Shown: positions 25,296 through 34,039 of the stretch, piece after piece
How the letters are laid out: the number at the start of each line of letters is the position of its first letter
How positions within the stretch are numbered: the stretch's first letter is position 1
NCBI GenBank assembly: GCA_938005465.1
Contig: CALLNU010000043.1
Coordinates: forward strand, 1 to 48,211
Direction of reading: 5' to 3'
DNA length: 48,211 bases
From: an uncultured Collinsella sp.
Lineage (GTDB): Bacteria; Actinomycetota; Coriobacteriia; Coriobacteriales; Coriobacteriaceae
Made by a program: the position numbers and the translations under genes
Notes under the pieces: generated by a model
Databases searched by the model: none
The model's input: the letters and a program-made list of their open reading frames with translations, nothing else
Told to the model about the DNA's origin: nothing

Positions 25296-27311
25296 CTACA
25301 TCACCTCCGCGTGAGGGGTCAAACCATTTGCCTTGAGCACCTCATCGGGGAGCTCGGAATAGAAGTGCTCGGTGCCGGGCACGCGCTTGAAGACCGGACG
25401 GGTGTCCAGGCCAATGCGCGGATGACTCGAGCGGGGCGCGAAGCGATCGCCCTTGGGGAAATCGCGCGGGCTCGGAACGGCGCCGGGCACCTGGTGCAGG
25501 CGGCCCGAACCGCTCTCGATGGACAGAACGGAACCCAGAAGACCGCGGGTGTACTCGTGGATCGGGTTAGTGAGCAGCTCCTTGGTGGGTGCCTGCTCGA
25601 TAACCTGGCCAGCGTACATAACCGTGATATTGTGGGCGACCTCGGCGACCAGCGCCAGGTCGTGCGAAACGAAGATCATGGCAAAGCCGAGCTTGGCCTG
25701 AAGATCGTTGAGCAGCTTGATGACCTGCTTCTGGACGGTAACGTCCAGAGCGGTCGTGGGTTCGTCGCAGATGACCAGCTTGGGGTCGCGGGTAAGGGCC
25801 ATAGCGATCAGGACACGCTGACGCTGGCCGCCGGAAAGCTCGTGCGGATAGCTCTCGAGCGTGCGCTTGGGATCGAGGCCGACGAGCTCCAGGAGCTCCT
25901 CGGCGCTGCGGGTTCCGCCGCGCTTGGTGAGCTGCTTCATCTGGGCAGAGATGAGCATGGAGGGGTTGAGCGAGGACAGGGCGTCCTGATAGACCATAGC
26001 GATATCGGTACCGCGCAGGCCGAACCACTCCTTCTTGCTCATCTTGAGCAGGTCACGGCCCTCCCAGAGGACCTCGCCGGAAAGGTGCTCGTCCTCATCG
26101 GTCAGGCCCATGATGGCCAGCGTGGTGATGGACTTACCGCAACCGGACTCGCCCACCAGGCCCATGGTCTGACCAGGACGGACGTCAAAGTTGACATGGT
26201 CGACGACGTTGATATCACCGTGATGCTCAAACTGAATGCAGAAGTCACGGACCGAGAGAATCGGTTCGACAGACTCGTCGGGCACATGGCGATCGTCACG
26301 CTTGAGCTCGACATCGCGCAGGGCGCCAAGGCGAGCGGAGAGAGACTGGGCCTGCTCCTTGTAGGCGCGAACGGGGTCGGAGACCAGCAGGTCGGCCTCG
26401 CGACGCTTGGAGGAATCGGTCGGATCCAGGGCGGCAGAGGGAGCAGCGGCCATGGCGTCGGTAATGCCCTCGGAGAGGATGTTGAGCGCCAGGCAGGTGA
26501 TCATGATGGCCAGGCCCGGGAACAGCGCCTGCCACCAACGGCCGGCGAGCACGCCGCCGCGGGCGTCGGCGAGGATGTTGCCCCAGGTAGCGGTGGGCTC
26601 CTGGATACCAGCGCCGATGAAGGTCAGCGAGGCCTCGAAGATGATAGCGTCGGCGACCAGGGTAACGGTGAAGACCATGATCGGGGCGATGCAGTTACGC
26701 AGAACATGCTTGATCAAAATCCACGGAGCCTTGGCGCCGGAAACGATGACCGCGCGGACATAGTCCTCGCCGTACTCGGACACGATGTTGGCGCGCACGA
26801 TACGGGCAATCTGCGGAGTGTACATAAAGCCGATGGCGAAGATGATCGACGGCACGGAGTTGCCCAGGATGGAGACGAAGACGGCCGCGAGGGCGATGCC
26901 CGGGATGGACATGATGATGTCCAAGATACGCATGATCGTCTCGGAGACGGCCTTGCGCGAAACCGCCGCAAGGGCGCCCACGACCGAGCCGCAGACCAGA
27001 GCCATGGCAGTGGCGCCAAAGCCGATAATCAGCGAGTAACGACCGCCGTAGAGCATACGCGACAGAATGTCGCGACCCTTATCGTCGGTACCGAAGATAA
27101 ATCCGTTGCCGGGAGCCTGGCGAGCCGTAAAGATCTCGACCGGGCTATAGGGGGCAAGAAGGGGCGCCAGAATCGCAGTCAGGGCGACCAGCACCAGCAC
27201 GACGGCGGCAATCTTAGAAGACAGCGTCATCTTCTTCCAGCCACCGAGCTTGAGCCCCTTGGAGGCAGCCTTCTCGAGCTGCTCGGTTTGCTTCTCTCGA
27301 ATCTTTACCAT
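25296..27311 (-). CDS. ABC permease-ATPase fusion (OppC-OppD type) of the nan operon
   Basis: A 671-residue fusion. Residues 1-290 are an OppC-like permease: N-terminal helix about 33-52, GTDDKGRDILSRMLYG, and EAA loop RAVIVSGAKAPWILIKHVLR (186-205). A charged linker spans about 291-345. Residues 346-671 are an OppD-like ATPase with Walker A GESGCGKS (387-394), signature LSGGQRQR (492-499) and Walker B LVICDEPTTALD (512-523). The C-terminal HPY-like segment has lost the usual cysteines (RFAPRSSHPRI). As I recall, fused permease-ATPase subunits occur in SatABCD-like sialic-acid transporters; here the downstream nan genes support that. Only three nt separate it from the upstream permease gene. 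Confidence 0.88.
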   Translation of the reverse strand: MVKIREKQTEQLEKAASKGLKLGGWKKMTLSSKIAAVVLVLVALTAILAPLLAPYSPVEIFTARQAPGNGFIFGTDDKGRDILSRMLYGGRYSLIIGFGATAMALVCGSVVGALAAVSRKAVSETIMRILDIIMSIPGIALAAVFVSILGNSVPSIIFAIGFMYTPQIARIVRANIVSEYGEDYVRAVIVSGAKAPWILIKHVLRNCIAPIMVFTVTLVADAIIFEASLTFIGAGIQEPTATWGNILADARGGVLAGRWWQALFPGLAIMITCLALNILSEGITDAMAAAPSAALDPTDSSKRREADLLVSDPVRAYKEQAQSLSARLGALRDVELKRDDRHVPDESVEPILSVRDFCIQFEHHGDINVVDHVNFDVRPGQTMGLVGESGCGKSITTLAIMGLTDEDEHLSGEVLWEGRDLLKMSKKEWFGLRGTDIAMVYQDALSSLNPSMLISAQMKQLTKRGGTRSAEELLELVGLDPKRTLESYPHELSGGQRQRVLIAMALTRDPKLVICDEPTTALDVTVQKQVIKLLNDLQAKLGFAMIFVSHDLALVAEVAHNITVMYAGQVIEQAPTKELLTNPIHEYTRGLLGSVLSIESGSGRLHQVPGAVPSPRDFPKGDRFAPRSSHPRIGLDTRPVFKRVPGTEHFYSELPDEVLKANGLTPHAEVM

Positions 27312-27314
27312 AAT

Positions 27315-28271
27315 CTACACCGTCCTGATGCGCGGGTTGATGAGCAGGTAGAGCATGTCAACCACGATGTTGATGATGATGAAGGCAAGAGCAACGACGA
27401 TGACGACGCCCTGAACCAGGTTCGCCTCGTTGCCCTGAACGCCCTGCAGAATCGCGGTGCCCATGCCGGGGAGGTTGAAGATAACCTCGATGACGACGGC
27501 GCCGCCCATGAGGTAACCGATCTTAAGACCGAGGGTGGTGACCGGGGTGATCAGCGCATTGCGAAGAACGTTGATGCCGACGACGACCTTCTCGGGAACG
27601 CCGGCGCCGCGAGCCATACGGACATAATCCTTGTCGAGCTCCTCGACCATGGCGGTACGCACGATACGAGTCATCTGGCCCGTCAGCGGAAATGCCAAGG
27701 CGATAGCGGGCATGATCATACGTCCCAGATAGCCAACCGGATTCGTGGTGAAGTGAGGCAGAGCACCCGATGCCGGGAGCACCTTAAGATAGGAAGAGAA
27801 CAGCAGGATCAACAGAACGGCAAGCCAGAACGACGGGGTTGCCAAGCCGGCGATGGAAAAGACGCGGATCACTTGGTCCGGCCATTTGTCGCGATACAGT
27901 GCCGCGATGACGCCGAGCAAAAACGAAACGACCGCACCGATAGCAAGACCGATAAAGGTCAGCTGCATCGTGACGGGCAGGGCCGTGGAGATGCGCTTGG
28001 CAACGGAGTTGCGAGCAGCACCATAGGTGCCCATGTCGCCATGGATCAGATCGCCCATATAGCGCACGTAGCGCACGGGCCAGGGGTCGTCCAGACCATA
28101 CTTCTCATGGTACTCGGCAACCGCCTCGGGCGAGGCACCGTCACCCAACGCCGTGTAGGCGGGGTCGGTCTTGGAGAACGACATAAGGAAGAACACCAGG
28201 ACGGTGACGCCCAATGCCATGATCGGCAGCGCCACAAGACGCCTTCCAATCAAACGTAGCAAGTTGTTCAC
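27315..28271 (-). CDS. ABC permease (OppB-like) of the nan operon
   Basis: A 318-residue permease with a first helix about 10-30 and five further helices. The EAA loop lies around KDYVRMARGAGVPEKVVVG. The start is GTG 28271, because AAAGGGGAG lies 6-7 nt upstream; earlier in-frame codons have no ribosome site. It pairs with the permease half of the downstream fusion. Confidence 0.87.
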   Translation of the reverse strand: MNNLLRLIGRRLVALPIMALGVTVLVFFLMSFSKTDPAYTALGDGASPEAVAEYHEKYGLDDPWPVRYVRYMGDLIHGDMGTYGAARNSVAKRISTALPVTMQLTFIGLAIGAVVSFLLGVIAALYRDKWPDQVIRVFSIAGLATPSFWLAVLLILLFSSYLKVLPASGALPHFTTNPVGYLGRMIMPAIALAFPLTGQMTRIVRTAMVEELDKDYVRMARGAGVPEKVVVGINVLRNALITPVTTLGLKIGYLMGGAVVIEVIFNLPGMGTAILQGVQGNEANLVQGVVIVVALAFIIINIVVDMLYLLINPRIRTV

Positions 28272-28311
28272 GTTCTCTCCCCTTTCTTTTGTCGGTAGGA
28301 CCAACTGGTAT

Positions 28312-28366
28312 ATGAGTACGGATACTCATTACAAGACCCGAGCGACATCGTTGCCGCCCGGGTCTT
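28312..28366 (-). repeat. Two hairpins between the binding protein and permease genes
   Basis: ATGAGTA-CGGA-TACTCAT (28312-28329), a 7-bp perfect inverted repeat, is followed by an 8-bp stem AAGACCCG/CGGGTCTT (28333-28366) whose long loop can partly pair. On the minus strand there is no T-run. The second resembles the hairpin after oppA in the first operon; the first could also be an operator half-pair. Confidence 0.6.
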
Positions 28367-28428
28367 TGTTTCAACTATGAGGATACGGTCCCAACGGCCG
28401 ACATCCTGCATACAGACTCAAGCGAGTC

Positions 28429-30042
28429 TTACGCCTTGACGGTCGCAACGCCCCTGAAGGACATGCTCGTCGTGCCGATGCCCTTGAAGCCATCGAGGGC
28501 CTCGCCGTTGGGCGCAGTAGACGGATCGTCCCAGAAAGCGGAGACGGTCTTGACGTGAACAACAGGGTACAGAACGGCGTTGTCGGCAATGATGTCGAAG
28601 CACTCGTTCCACTTCTTCTGCTGCTCGTCGCCCTCAGCGGCAAGAGCCTCGTCCATGAGACCGTGGAGCTTCTGCCACTCAGCGGACTCCTTCCACGGGC
28701 AACGGGTCTGCATCCAGACGTTGTCGCCGTACCACCAGTTGAGCAGCAGGTCGGGATCAGCGCCGAAGCAGGAAGGATCGCCAGGGGCAAGAAGGATATC
28801 GTAGGCCTCGCCGCCGTCGATGGCAGCGTAGGTAGCCGGCGAGGTATCGGTCTGGATGGTCACATCGAAGCCGAGAGCATCGAGGTCGTTCTTGACCTGG
28901 GCGGCCATGCCCTTAATCTGCTCGTTGTCGGTGGTGCGCAGGGTGATGGCACCCGGGGTGATACCAGACTCCTCGATGAGCTTCTTAGCCTTCTTGGCGT
29001 CGGTCTTGTACACCGTGGAAGCCTCATGATAGTTGGTGAAGCTCTTGGGCAGGTAGCAGCTGGCAGCGGTGGCAAGGCCGGCGAAGGTGTTGCTGACCAT
29101 CTTCTCGGTGTCGAGCGCATACATGACAGCCTGACGGACCTTGACGTTGTTCCAAGGCTCCTTGGCGACGTTGAACATGATGAAGCGGGTGCCGAAACCC
29201 TGAACGTTATCGATCTTGCAGCCGGCGCTCTCGAGCTGGTCGACGGCGTCAGCGGTAACGAGCTCCATAACGAGCGTGGAGCCCTCCTGCTGAGCGGTAA
29301 CGCGAGCGGTGGGGTCGGTCAGGATGCTGTACTGGATCTTCTTATCCTCGGCAGCATACTCACCGTTGTACTCGGGGTTGGGAACCAAGGTGATCTCGGT
29401 ATCGGAGATAGAGTCGTACATCCAGGGGCCGGAACCGATCGGCTGCTTGGCGCGATCCTCCTCGGTCTGGGTGGCCGGGGTAACGCGGACGATGGCCAGA
29501 CGATCCTTGAGCAGGGAGAAGTTGGGGACCTTAGTCTTGACCGTCACGGTGCTGGCGTCCTTGGCCTCGATGGACTCGAAGGGCTGGAAGAACGGAGCAT
29601 AGGTAGCGGAAGCGGCGCAAGCGGTGTAGGAGGCAACGACATCGTCAGCGGTGACCTCGGTGCCATCGGAGAACTTGGCGCCCTTGCGGATGGTGACCTC
29701 GAAAGTGGTGTCGTCCACAGACTTGGGATCGTCGGTGGCGAGCTCGTTGAAGGTGCTGTAGTCGTGGTAATCGATGCCGTAGAGGCCCTCGACGACGTGC
29801 CAGTTAGCACCCAGGCCCACAGCGGAGCCGGTGCTGGCGGGATCGAAGCTGGACGGAGCGTAAGCGGAACCAGCGGTGATCACGCCGCCGCCACGGTTGG
29901 CGGAATCGGTGGAGCCGGAAGCGGAACCCTCGTCGCTAGAGCTGCCACCGCAGCCAGTGAGACCAAGGCCGGCGACAGCAGCGACGCTGCCGGTGAGGCC
30001 GAGGAACGAACGCCTGGACATACCCTTGTTGATGATGGCCAT
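28429..30042 (-). CDS. Solute-binding lipoprotein of the nan operon (SBP family 5)
   Basis: A 537-residue extracytoplasmic binding protein. The N-terminus has SRRSFLG, a good twin-arginine motif (residues 9-15), a hydrophobic stretch and a lipobox LTGC (Cys about 31), then a Gly/Ser/Asp linker. The body is of the SBP_bac_5 type (FDPASTGSAVG, VTIRKGAKFSDGTEVTADDVVASY). ATG 30042 follows TAGGAG. Annotation by family alone would be peptide binding; the coupled nan genes argue for sialic acid. Confidence 0.85.
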   Translation of the reverse strand: MAIINKGMSRRSFLGLTGSVAAVAGLGLTGCGGSSSDEGSASGSTDSANRGGGVITAGSAYAPSSFDPASTGSAVGLGANWHVVEGLYGIDYHDYSTFNELATDDPKSVDDTTFEVTIRKGAKFSDGTEVTADDVVASYTACAASATYAPFFQPFESIEAKDASTVTVKTKVPNFSLLKDRLAIVRVTPATQTEEDRAKQPIGSGPWMYDSISDTEITLVPNPEYNGEYAAEDKKIQYSILTDPTARVTAQQEGSTLVMELVTADAVDQLESAGCKIDNVQGFGTRFIMFNVAKEPWNNVKVRQAVMYALDTEKMVSNTFAGLATAASCYLPKSFTNYHEASTVYKTDAKKAKKLIEESGITPGAITLRTTDNEQIKGMAAQVKNDLDALGFDVTIQTDTSPATYAAIDGGEAYDILLAPGDPSCFGADPDLLLNWWYGDNVWMQTRCPWKESAEWQKLHGLMDEALAAEGDEQQKKWNECFDIIADNAVLYPVVHVKTVSAFWDDPSTAPNGEALDGFKGIGTTSMSFRGVATVKA

Positions 30043-30160
30043 GTCTTCTCCTATCAATAGAGAATCTTACTCGGGAGCACCTAGACGTGCCCCCGCGCAA
30101 CTTGCGGACGATATATACCTTACCTACCGACGAACCCAACTGAGGTGCCGCGCTCGGCGA

Positions 30161-30243
30161 CCGATACATACATACGCTTGAACGGTATTTACTACCGTTC
30201 ACCGATTTCATTGACAAATGATTCGCCAGACAGTATGTATCGG
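30161..30243 (-). promoter_or_regulatory. nan operon promoter with palindromic operator and nested repeat
   Basis: The minus strand has -35 TTGTCA (30212-30217), 17 bp, and -10-like TAGTAA (30189-30194). A 9-bp perfect inverted repeat TGAACGGTA-N5-TACCGTTCA (30179-30201) covers the -10, as a repressor site would. Around it lies a second, 11-bp inverted repeat, CCGATACATAC (30161-30171) and GTATGTATCGG (30233-30243). The leader to the ATG would be about 140 nt. No regulator gene is in the window. A plus-strand TTGACA (30211-30216) with TATGTA (30234-30239) overlaps it. Confidence 0.6.
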
Positions 30244-30406
30244 CGAGGTGAGATATCAGTCTTCGTCAACCCGCAGGATAGCAGGGTTTTCGCTTGGGTT
30301 AGTCAAACGTTTTAGCGTTAATAAAACCCGAAACCAGCAGGCAATCATGGCGAAATAAATGGTTGAAAATCGCGCAATCATGTATATCAGTTGTTTAGGC
30401 TCGTGT
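30244..30406. other. AT-rich spacer between nan promoter and uvrC
   Basis: About 160 bp, more AT-rich than its surroundings, downstream of uvrC on the minus strand. It contains AAACGTTT (30305-30312), a CG-centred palindrome like the core of the gap palindrome. No clear terminator or gene is seen. Confidence 0.4.
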
Positions 30407-32353
30407 TTAGCTATCGGAATGGCCAGCCGCCGCCTCGGCGCGCTCGGCATTCCATGCAACGAGCGCCTCGTGGACCGCCTTGGCAACATCGGCAGGTATG
30501 CCGCGAACTTCCGCGATCTCTTGCTCGCTCGCCGCGCGCAAACGCTTCATCGAGCCAAAATGGCGCATAAGGGCACGTTTTCTGGTGGGTCCCACGCCTG
30601 GAACGTCATCGAGTACCGAAACCGTCATGGCTTTATCGCGCAACTCACGGTGGAACGTGATGGCAAATCGGTGGGACTCATCGCGTACCTGTTTAATTAG
30701 ATAGAGCGAAGCAGACCCGGTCGGCAGCACGACAGGAGTCTCGTCCCAAGGCACAAAAACTTCCTCGTCGGCCTTCGCCAAGCCACAAACTGGTATATCG
30801 AGCCCAAGAGCCTCAAGTTGCTTGATCGCAGCGGTCAATTGCGGCTTACCGCCATCGACAACGAGCAAATCGGGGCGCGAGCCAAAGCGCTCGTCGGCCA
30901 TGCGCTCGGGAGCATAGCGTCGTCCCAAAACCTCGGACATCGACACGAAGTCGTTTGCCTCGTCCAATTCGGCCTGAATTTTAAAACGACGGTACTGGCT
31001 CTTGTCGGCGCGCCCGTTGGTAAACACCACCATCGAGGCGACCGTAAAGGTGCCATGCAGTGTAGAGATATCGAAGCACTCGATACGCAACGGCGGCGAT
31101 GGCAGCGCCAACGCACTTTCGAGCTCCAGGAGCGCTTGATTGGTGCGGTCGTCAGCGTACCCCGTTCGCATCATGTAGCGCATGAGGGCATGGCGCGCAT
31201 TTTTGGATGCCATATCGAGCAGACGGTGCTTTTCGCCACGCTGCGGCCTATGGAGATGGCAGGAACGCTCACGCTTGCCCGCAAGCCACTCCCCCAGCGC
31301 CTCCGCATCCTCAAGCTCGACGGAAAGGTTGACCTCAGCTGGAATATCAGCCGTCTCGTCGTAATAGCGCTTAAGAAAGCCCGACTGGAGCTCTTCCTCG
31401 TCAACATCAAGACCCTTGTCGAGAATGAACTCGCAGGTGCGAACTGTTCGGCCCTCGCGAACGACGAAGACGCAAGCGGCGGAGATGGTCTCCTCGCGAT
31501 AGAACCCGATGACATCGATATCGACACTGGAGGGAAAAACGACTTGCTGACGATCGTCCAGACCCCTGATGACCTCCAAACGACGTTTGACGCGTGCCGC
31601 GCGCTCAAAGTCGAGCGCCTCGGCGGCATCCGTCATCTCGGAGGTCAGCTCATCGACGACATCCTTGCGATGGCCCGACAAAAAGCGCTCGACACGCTTG
31701 ACGTTCTTGGCATAGTCTGCCGGGGAAATCGCGCCGACACACGCACCCGGGCCGCGCCCGACATGGTAGTCAAAGCAGGGACGCCCGTTTTGTGCGCAAA
31801 TCATATTGACGATGTCTTCCTCGCCCTTGTGGGACTCGATGGTACGGCGACAACGACGCCACTCCGCACAGGATGCAGAGCAGATGGGGATAACCTTGCG
31901 CAGCGTATCTATCGTCTCACGTGCCGCACGGCTATCGGTATAGGGTCCAAAATAGCGCGTTCCCGGCTTATGACGCTCACGCGTGTATTTGATCGCGGGA
32001 TACAGGTCGCCCTTTGTAATGGCGATAAAGGGGTAGCTCTTGTCATCCTTGAGGTCGACGTTAAAGTACGGATGGTACTGGCCGATCAGGTTGCGCTCGA
32101 GTACAAGCGCCTCATGCTCGGTTTCGACAACGATGTAGTCAAAGCTCGCCACCAGCTGCATCATCAGCGGGATCTTTTGACGCTCATCCTGCAGTGTCAC
32201 GTATTGACGCATGCGGGCGCGCAGGTTTTTCGCCTTGCCCACGTAGATGACATCGCCCTTGGCATCCTTCCAAAGGTAGCATCCGGGCTGTGTGGGAACG
32301 CGCGAAACCTGCTCGGCAAGCGTTGGTATGTTGTCGTGACCGGCCACGCGCAC
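30407..32353 (-). CDS. uvrC: Excinuclease ABC subunit C
   Basis: A 648-residue nuclease that makes both incisions in nucleotide excision repair. N-terminal GIY-YIG domain (PGCYLWKDAKGDVIYVGKAKN, about 24-44), UVR motif region (about 205-240), RNase H-like endonuclease domain (ECFDISTLHGT, about 405-415, and the DLLVVDGGKPQL segment), and C-terminal helix-hairpin-helix (VPGVGPTRKRALMRHFG). It starts at GTG 32353, the base after the murJ stop, so it is likely coupled to murJ; GTG 32347 is an alternative. Confidence 0.95.
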   Translation of the reverse strand: MRVAGHDNIPTLAEQVSRVPTQPGCYLWKDAKGDVIYVGKAKNLRARMRQYVTLQDERQKIPLMMQLVASFDYIVVETEHEALVLERNLIGQYHPYFNVDLKDDKSYPFIAITKGDLYPAIKYTRERHKPGTRYFGPYTDSRAARETIDTLRKVIPICSASCAEWRRCRRTIESHKGEEDIVNMICAQNGRPCFDYHVGRGPGACVGAISPADYAKNVKRVERFLSGHRKDVVDELTSEMTDAAEALDFERAARVKRRLEVIRGLDDRQQVVFPSSVDIDVIGFYREETISAACVFVVREGRTVRTCEFILDKGLDVDEEELQSGFLKRYYDETADIPAEVNLSVELEDAEALGEWLAGKRERSCHLHRPQRGEKHRLLDMASKNARHALMRYMMRTGYADDRTNQALLELESALALPSPPLRIECFDISTLHGTFTVASMVVFTNGRADKSQYRRFKIQAELDEANDFVSMSEVLGRRYAPERMADERFGSRPDLLVVDGGKPQLTAAIKQLEALGLDIPVCGLAKADEEVFVPWDETPVVLPTGSASLYLIKQVRDESHRFAITFHRELRDKAMTVSVLDDVPGVGPTRKRALMRHFGSMKRLRAASEQEIAEVRGIPADVAKAVHEALVAWNAERAEAAAGHSDS

Positions 32354-34036
32354 CTACTTGCGACGAAGCAGCGCCGAGACCTCGGGCATCTTAAGGACGA
32401 CGGCAAGGCCAAAGGTAACAACAAGCGAGGCGACACCCGCAACGCAAACGTAGCCAAGAGTAATCAGAATCGAGCCGCCAAGTGCCCCGACAAAGTGTTC
32501 AAGCGCCCACATGACGCCGGCGCCTGCGGCAGCACCTAGGCCACCGAGCAAAAGGCCAAAGAAACCGCCATGTAGGATAGATTTGACCTGAAGGCCACGC
32601 AGGCGACGACGCAGCCACCACAGCGAACAGCCGACCAAGATCACGTAGTCGACGACATACGAAAGCGCGATTGCCGGCATACCGAAGCCCAGCACAACGC
32701 CAAACAGCAGAACCGAGCCGGCCTGGCCGATAGCGGAGTACAGGCAATAGCGGCTATAGGGCTTCATGTCGAGCAAGGCAGAGAAGCTCTTCTGCATCAA
32801 CACGACCACGCCGTAGAGCGGCAGCGAGAGCGCCAGGTAGACAAGGTACTCGGACACCAGAGCCACGCCGGATTCATCGAACTTGCCAGCACAGTAGATC
32901 ATATTGAGCGGACGTGCGAAGACAATCAGGTACAGTGCGAACGGAATCAGGAAGAACAGCATCTGGGCGACGCCACGCGAAATGCCCGTGCGAACGCTGT
33001 CGTAATCCTTCTCCTGTGCGTCATGAGAGAGCTCGGTATAGAGCGCCGTCGAAAGCGAGGCGGCAATCAGCGCGTAGGGCAGCGTGTACCACAGGCGCGC
33101 ATAGGCGATGACGGAAGGACCCGTCTCGGGCTGGACCACCAGCGCGGCAGCGTTGGTGATAGAAGTCGAGACAAACATGCACACCGTGGCGAGCAGCGTC
33201 GGGATACCGAGCGCAATCGTCTGGCGCAGCGCGGGGTCCTTAAAGTCGATATGGATATGGGGATGCACGCCGTGCTTGCCAAGCGCGGGAATCTGACATG
33301 CCATCTGAACAAAGACACCGAGGGTCGTACCGGCCGCAATCAAGATGATGCCGGCACGTTCGCCAAACTGTGCGGACACGGGCGCAAAACCCATAAAGCT
33401 CGCAATGACGATCACATTGTTGAGGACCGGGGCAAACGTCGACCAGAAGTAGTCGCGGTGTGCGTTGAGAACGCCCGAGAACACCGAGCCCAAACCATAA
33501 AACAGAATCTGGATGGCAAAGAAACGGAACATGAACGCAGCGGTATCCATGCTGCCACCGTCACCCGAAAGGAACGATTGCGTCCAGATAAAGCCCGGGG
33601 CGAACACGGTCCCCAGCAACGAAATGCCACCCAGCACTAAAAGCAGAATGCCGAGCAGGTTGCCCACGTACTCGTTCGAAGCCTCGCGACCCTGCTCACG
33701 CCTCACGCCCATGTACACGGGCAAAAACGCCGTCACGAGCATGCCGCCCATCACGAGTTCGTAGAGCATATTGGGCAGGTTGTTGGCGACCTGATAGGAG
33801 GACGAGAGTAGCGACATGCCGATAGCGGCCGCCATTGCCCACGTGCGGATAAAACCGGTGACGCGAGACACGATAGTCAGGATGGTCATAAGCCCGGCGG
33901 AACGACCAACCGTGGAGTAGTCCGACGAGCCCATGTCGTCAGTGTCATCTCGCGACGAAGAAGCTTCGGATGAGGGTGTCTGAGGCGCAGATTCTTTTGC
34001 AAAATGAGCTCCGCGCTTCAATTCTTCCTGCGGCAT
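32354..34036 (-). CDS. murJ: Lipid II flippase MurJ
   Basis: A 560-residue MurJ/MviN membrane protein, expected to flip lipid II for peptidoglycan synthesis. A 45-residue acidic/Ser-rich cytoplasmic N-terminus precedes about 14 hydrophobic segments. Motifs include RVTGFIRTWAMAAAIG, ANNLPNMLYELVMGGMLVTAFLPVY and RGVAQMLFFLIPFALYL. It lies between ybaK (3 nt) and uvrC (0 nt), so the three form an operon. Confidence 0.93.
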   Translation of the reverse strand: MPQEELKRGAHFAKESAPQTPSSEASSSRDDTDDMGSSDYSTVGRSAGLMTILTIVSRVTGFIRTWAMAAAIGMSLLSSSYQVANNLPNMLYELVMGGMLVTAFLPVYMGVRREQGREASNEYVGNLLGILLLVLGGISLLGTVFAPGFIWTQSFLSGDGGSMDTAAFMFRFFAIQILFYGLGSVFSGVLNAHRDYFWSTFAPVLNNVIVIASFMGFAPVSAQFGERAGIILIAAGTTLGVFVQMACQIPALGKHGVHPHIHIDFKDPALRQTIALGIPTLLATVCMFVSTSITNAAALVVQPETGPSVIAYARLWYTLPYALIAASLSTALYTELSHDAQEKDYDSVRTGISRGVAQMLFFLIPFALYLIVFARPLNMIYCAGKFDESGVALVSEYLVYLALSLPLYGVVVLMQKSFSALLDMKPYSRYCLYSAIGQAGSVLLFGVVLGFGMPAIALSYVVDYVILVGCSLWWLRRRLRGLQVKSILHGGFFGLLLGGLGAAAGAGVMWALEHFVGALGGSILITLGYVCVAGVASLVVTFGLAVVLKMPEVSALLRRK

Positions 34037-34039
34037 CGC

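Noticed and set aside
24246..28259. Very long plus-strand open frame (over 1300 codons) opposite the nan transporter genes
   Set aside because: It is antisense to four clearly recognised ABC genes, matches no family, and is explained by codon bias in GC-rich DNA. Similar antisense frames lie opposite gpmI (12812-14623) and oppA (10494-12161).
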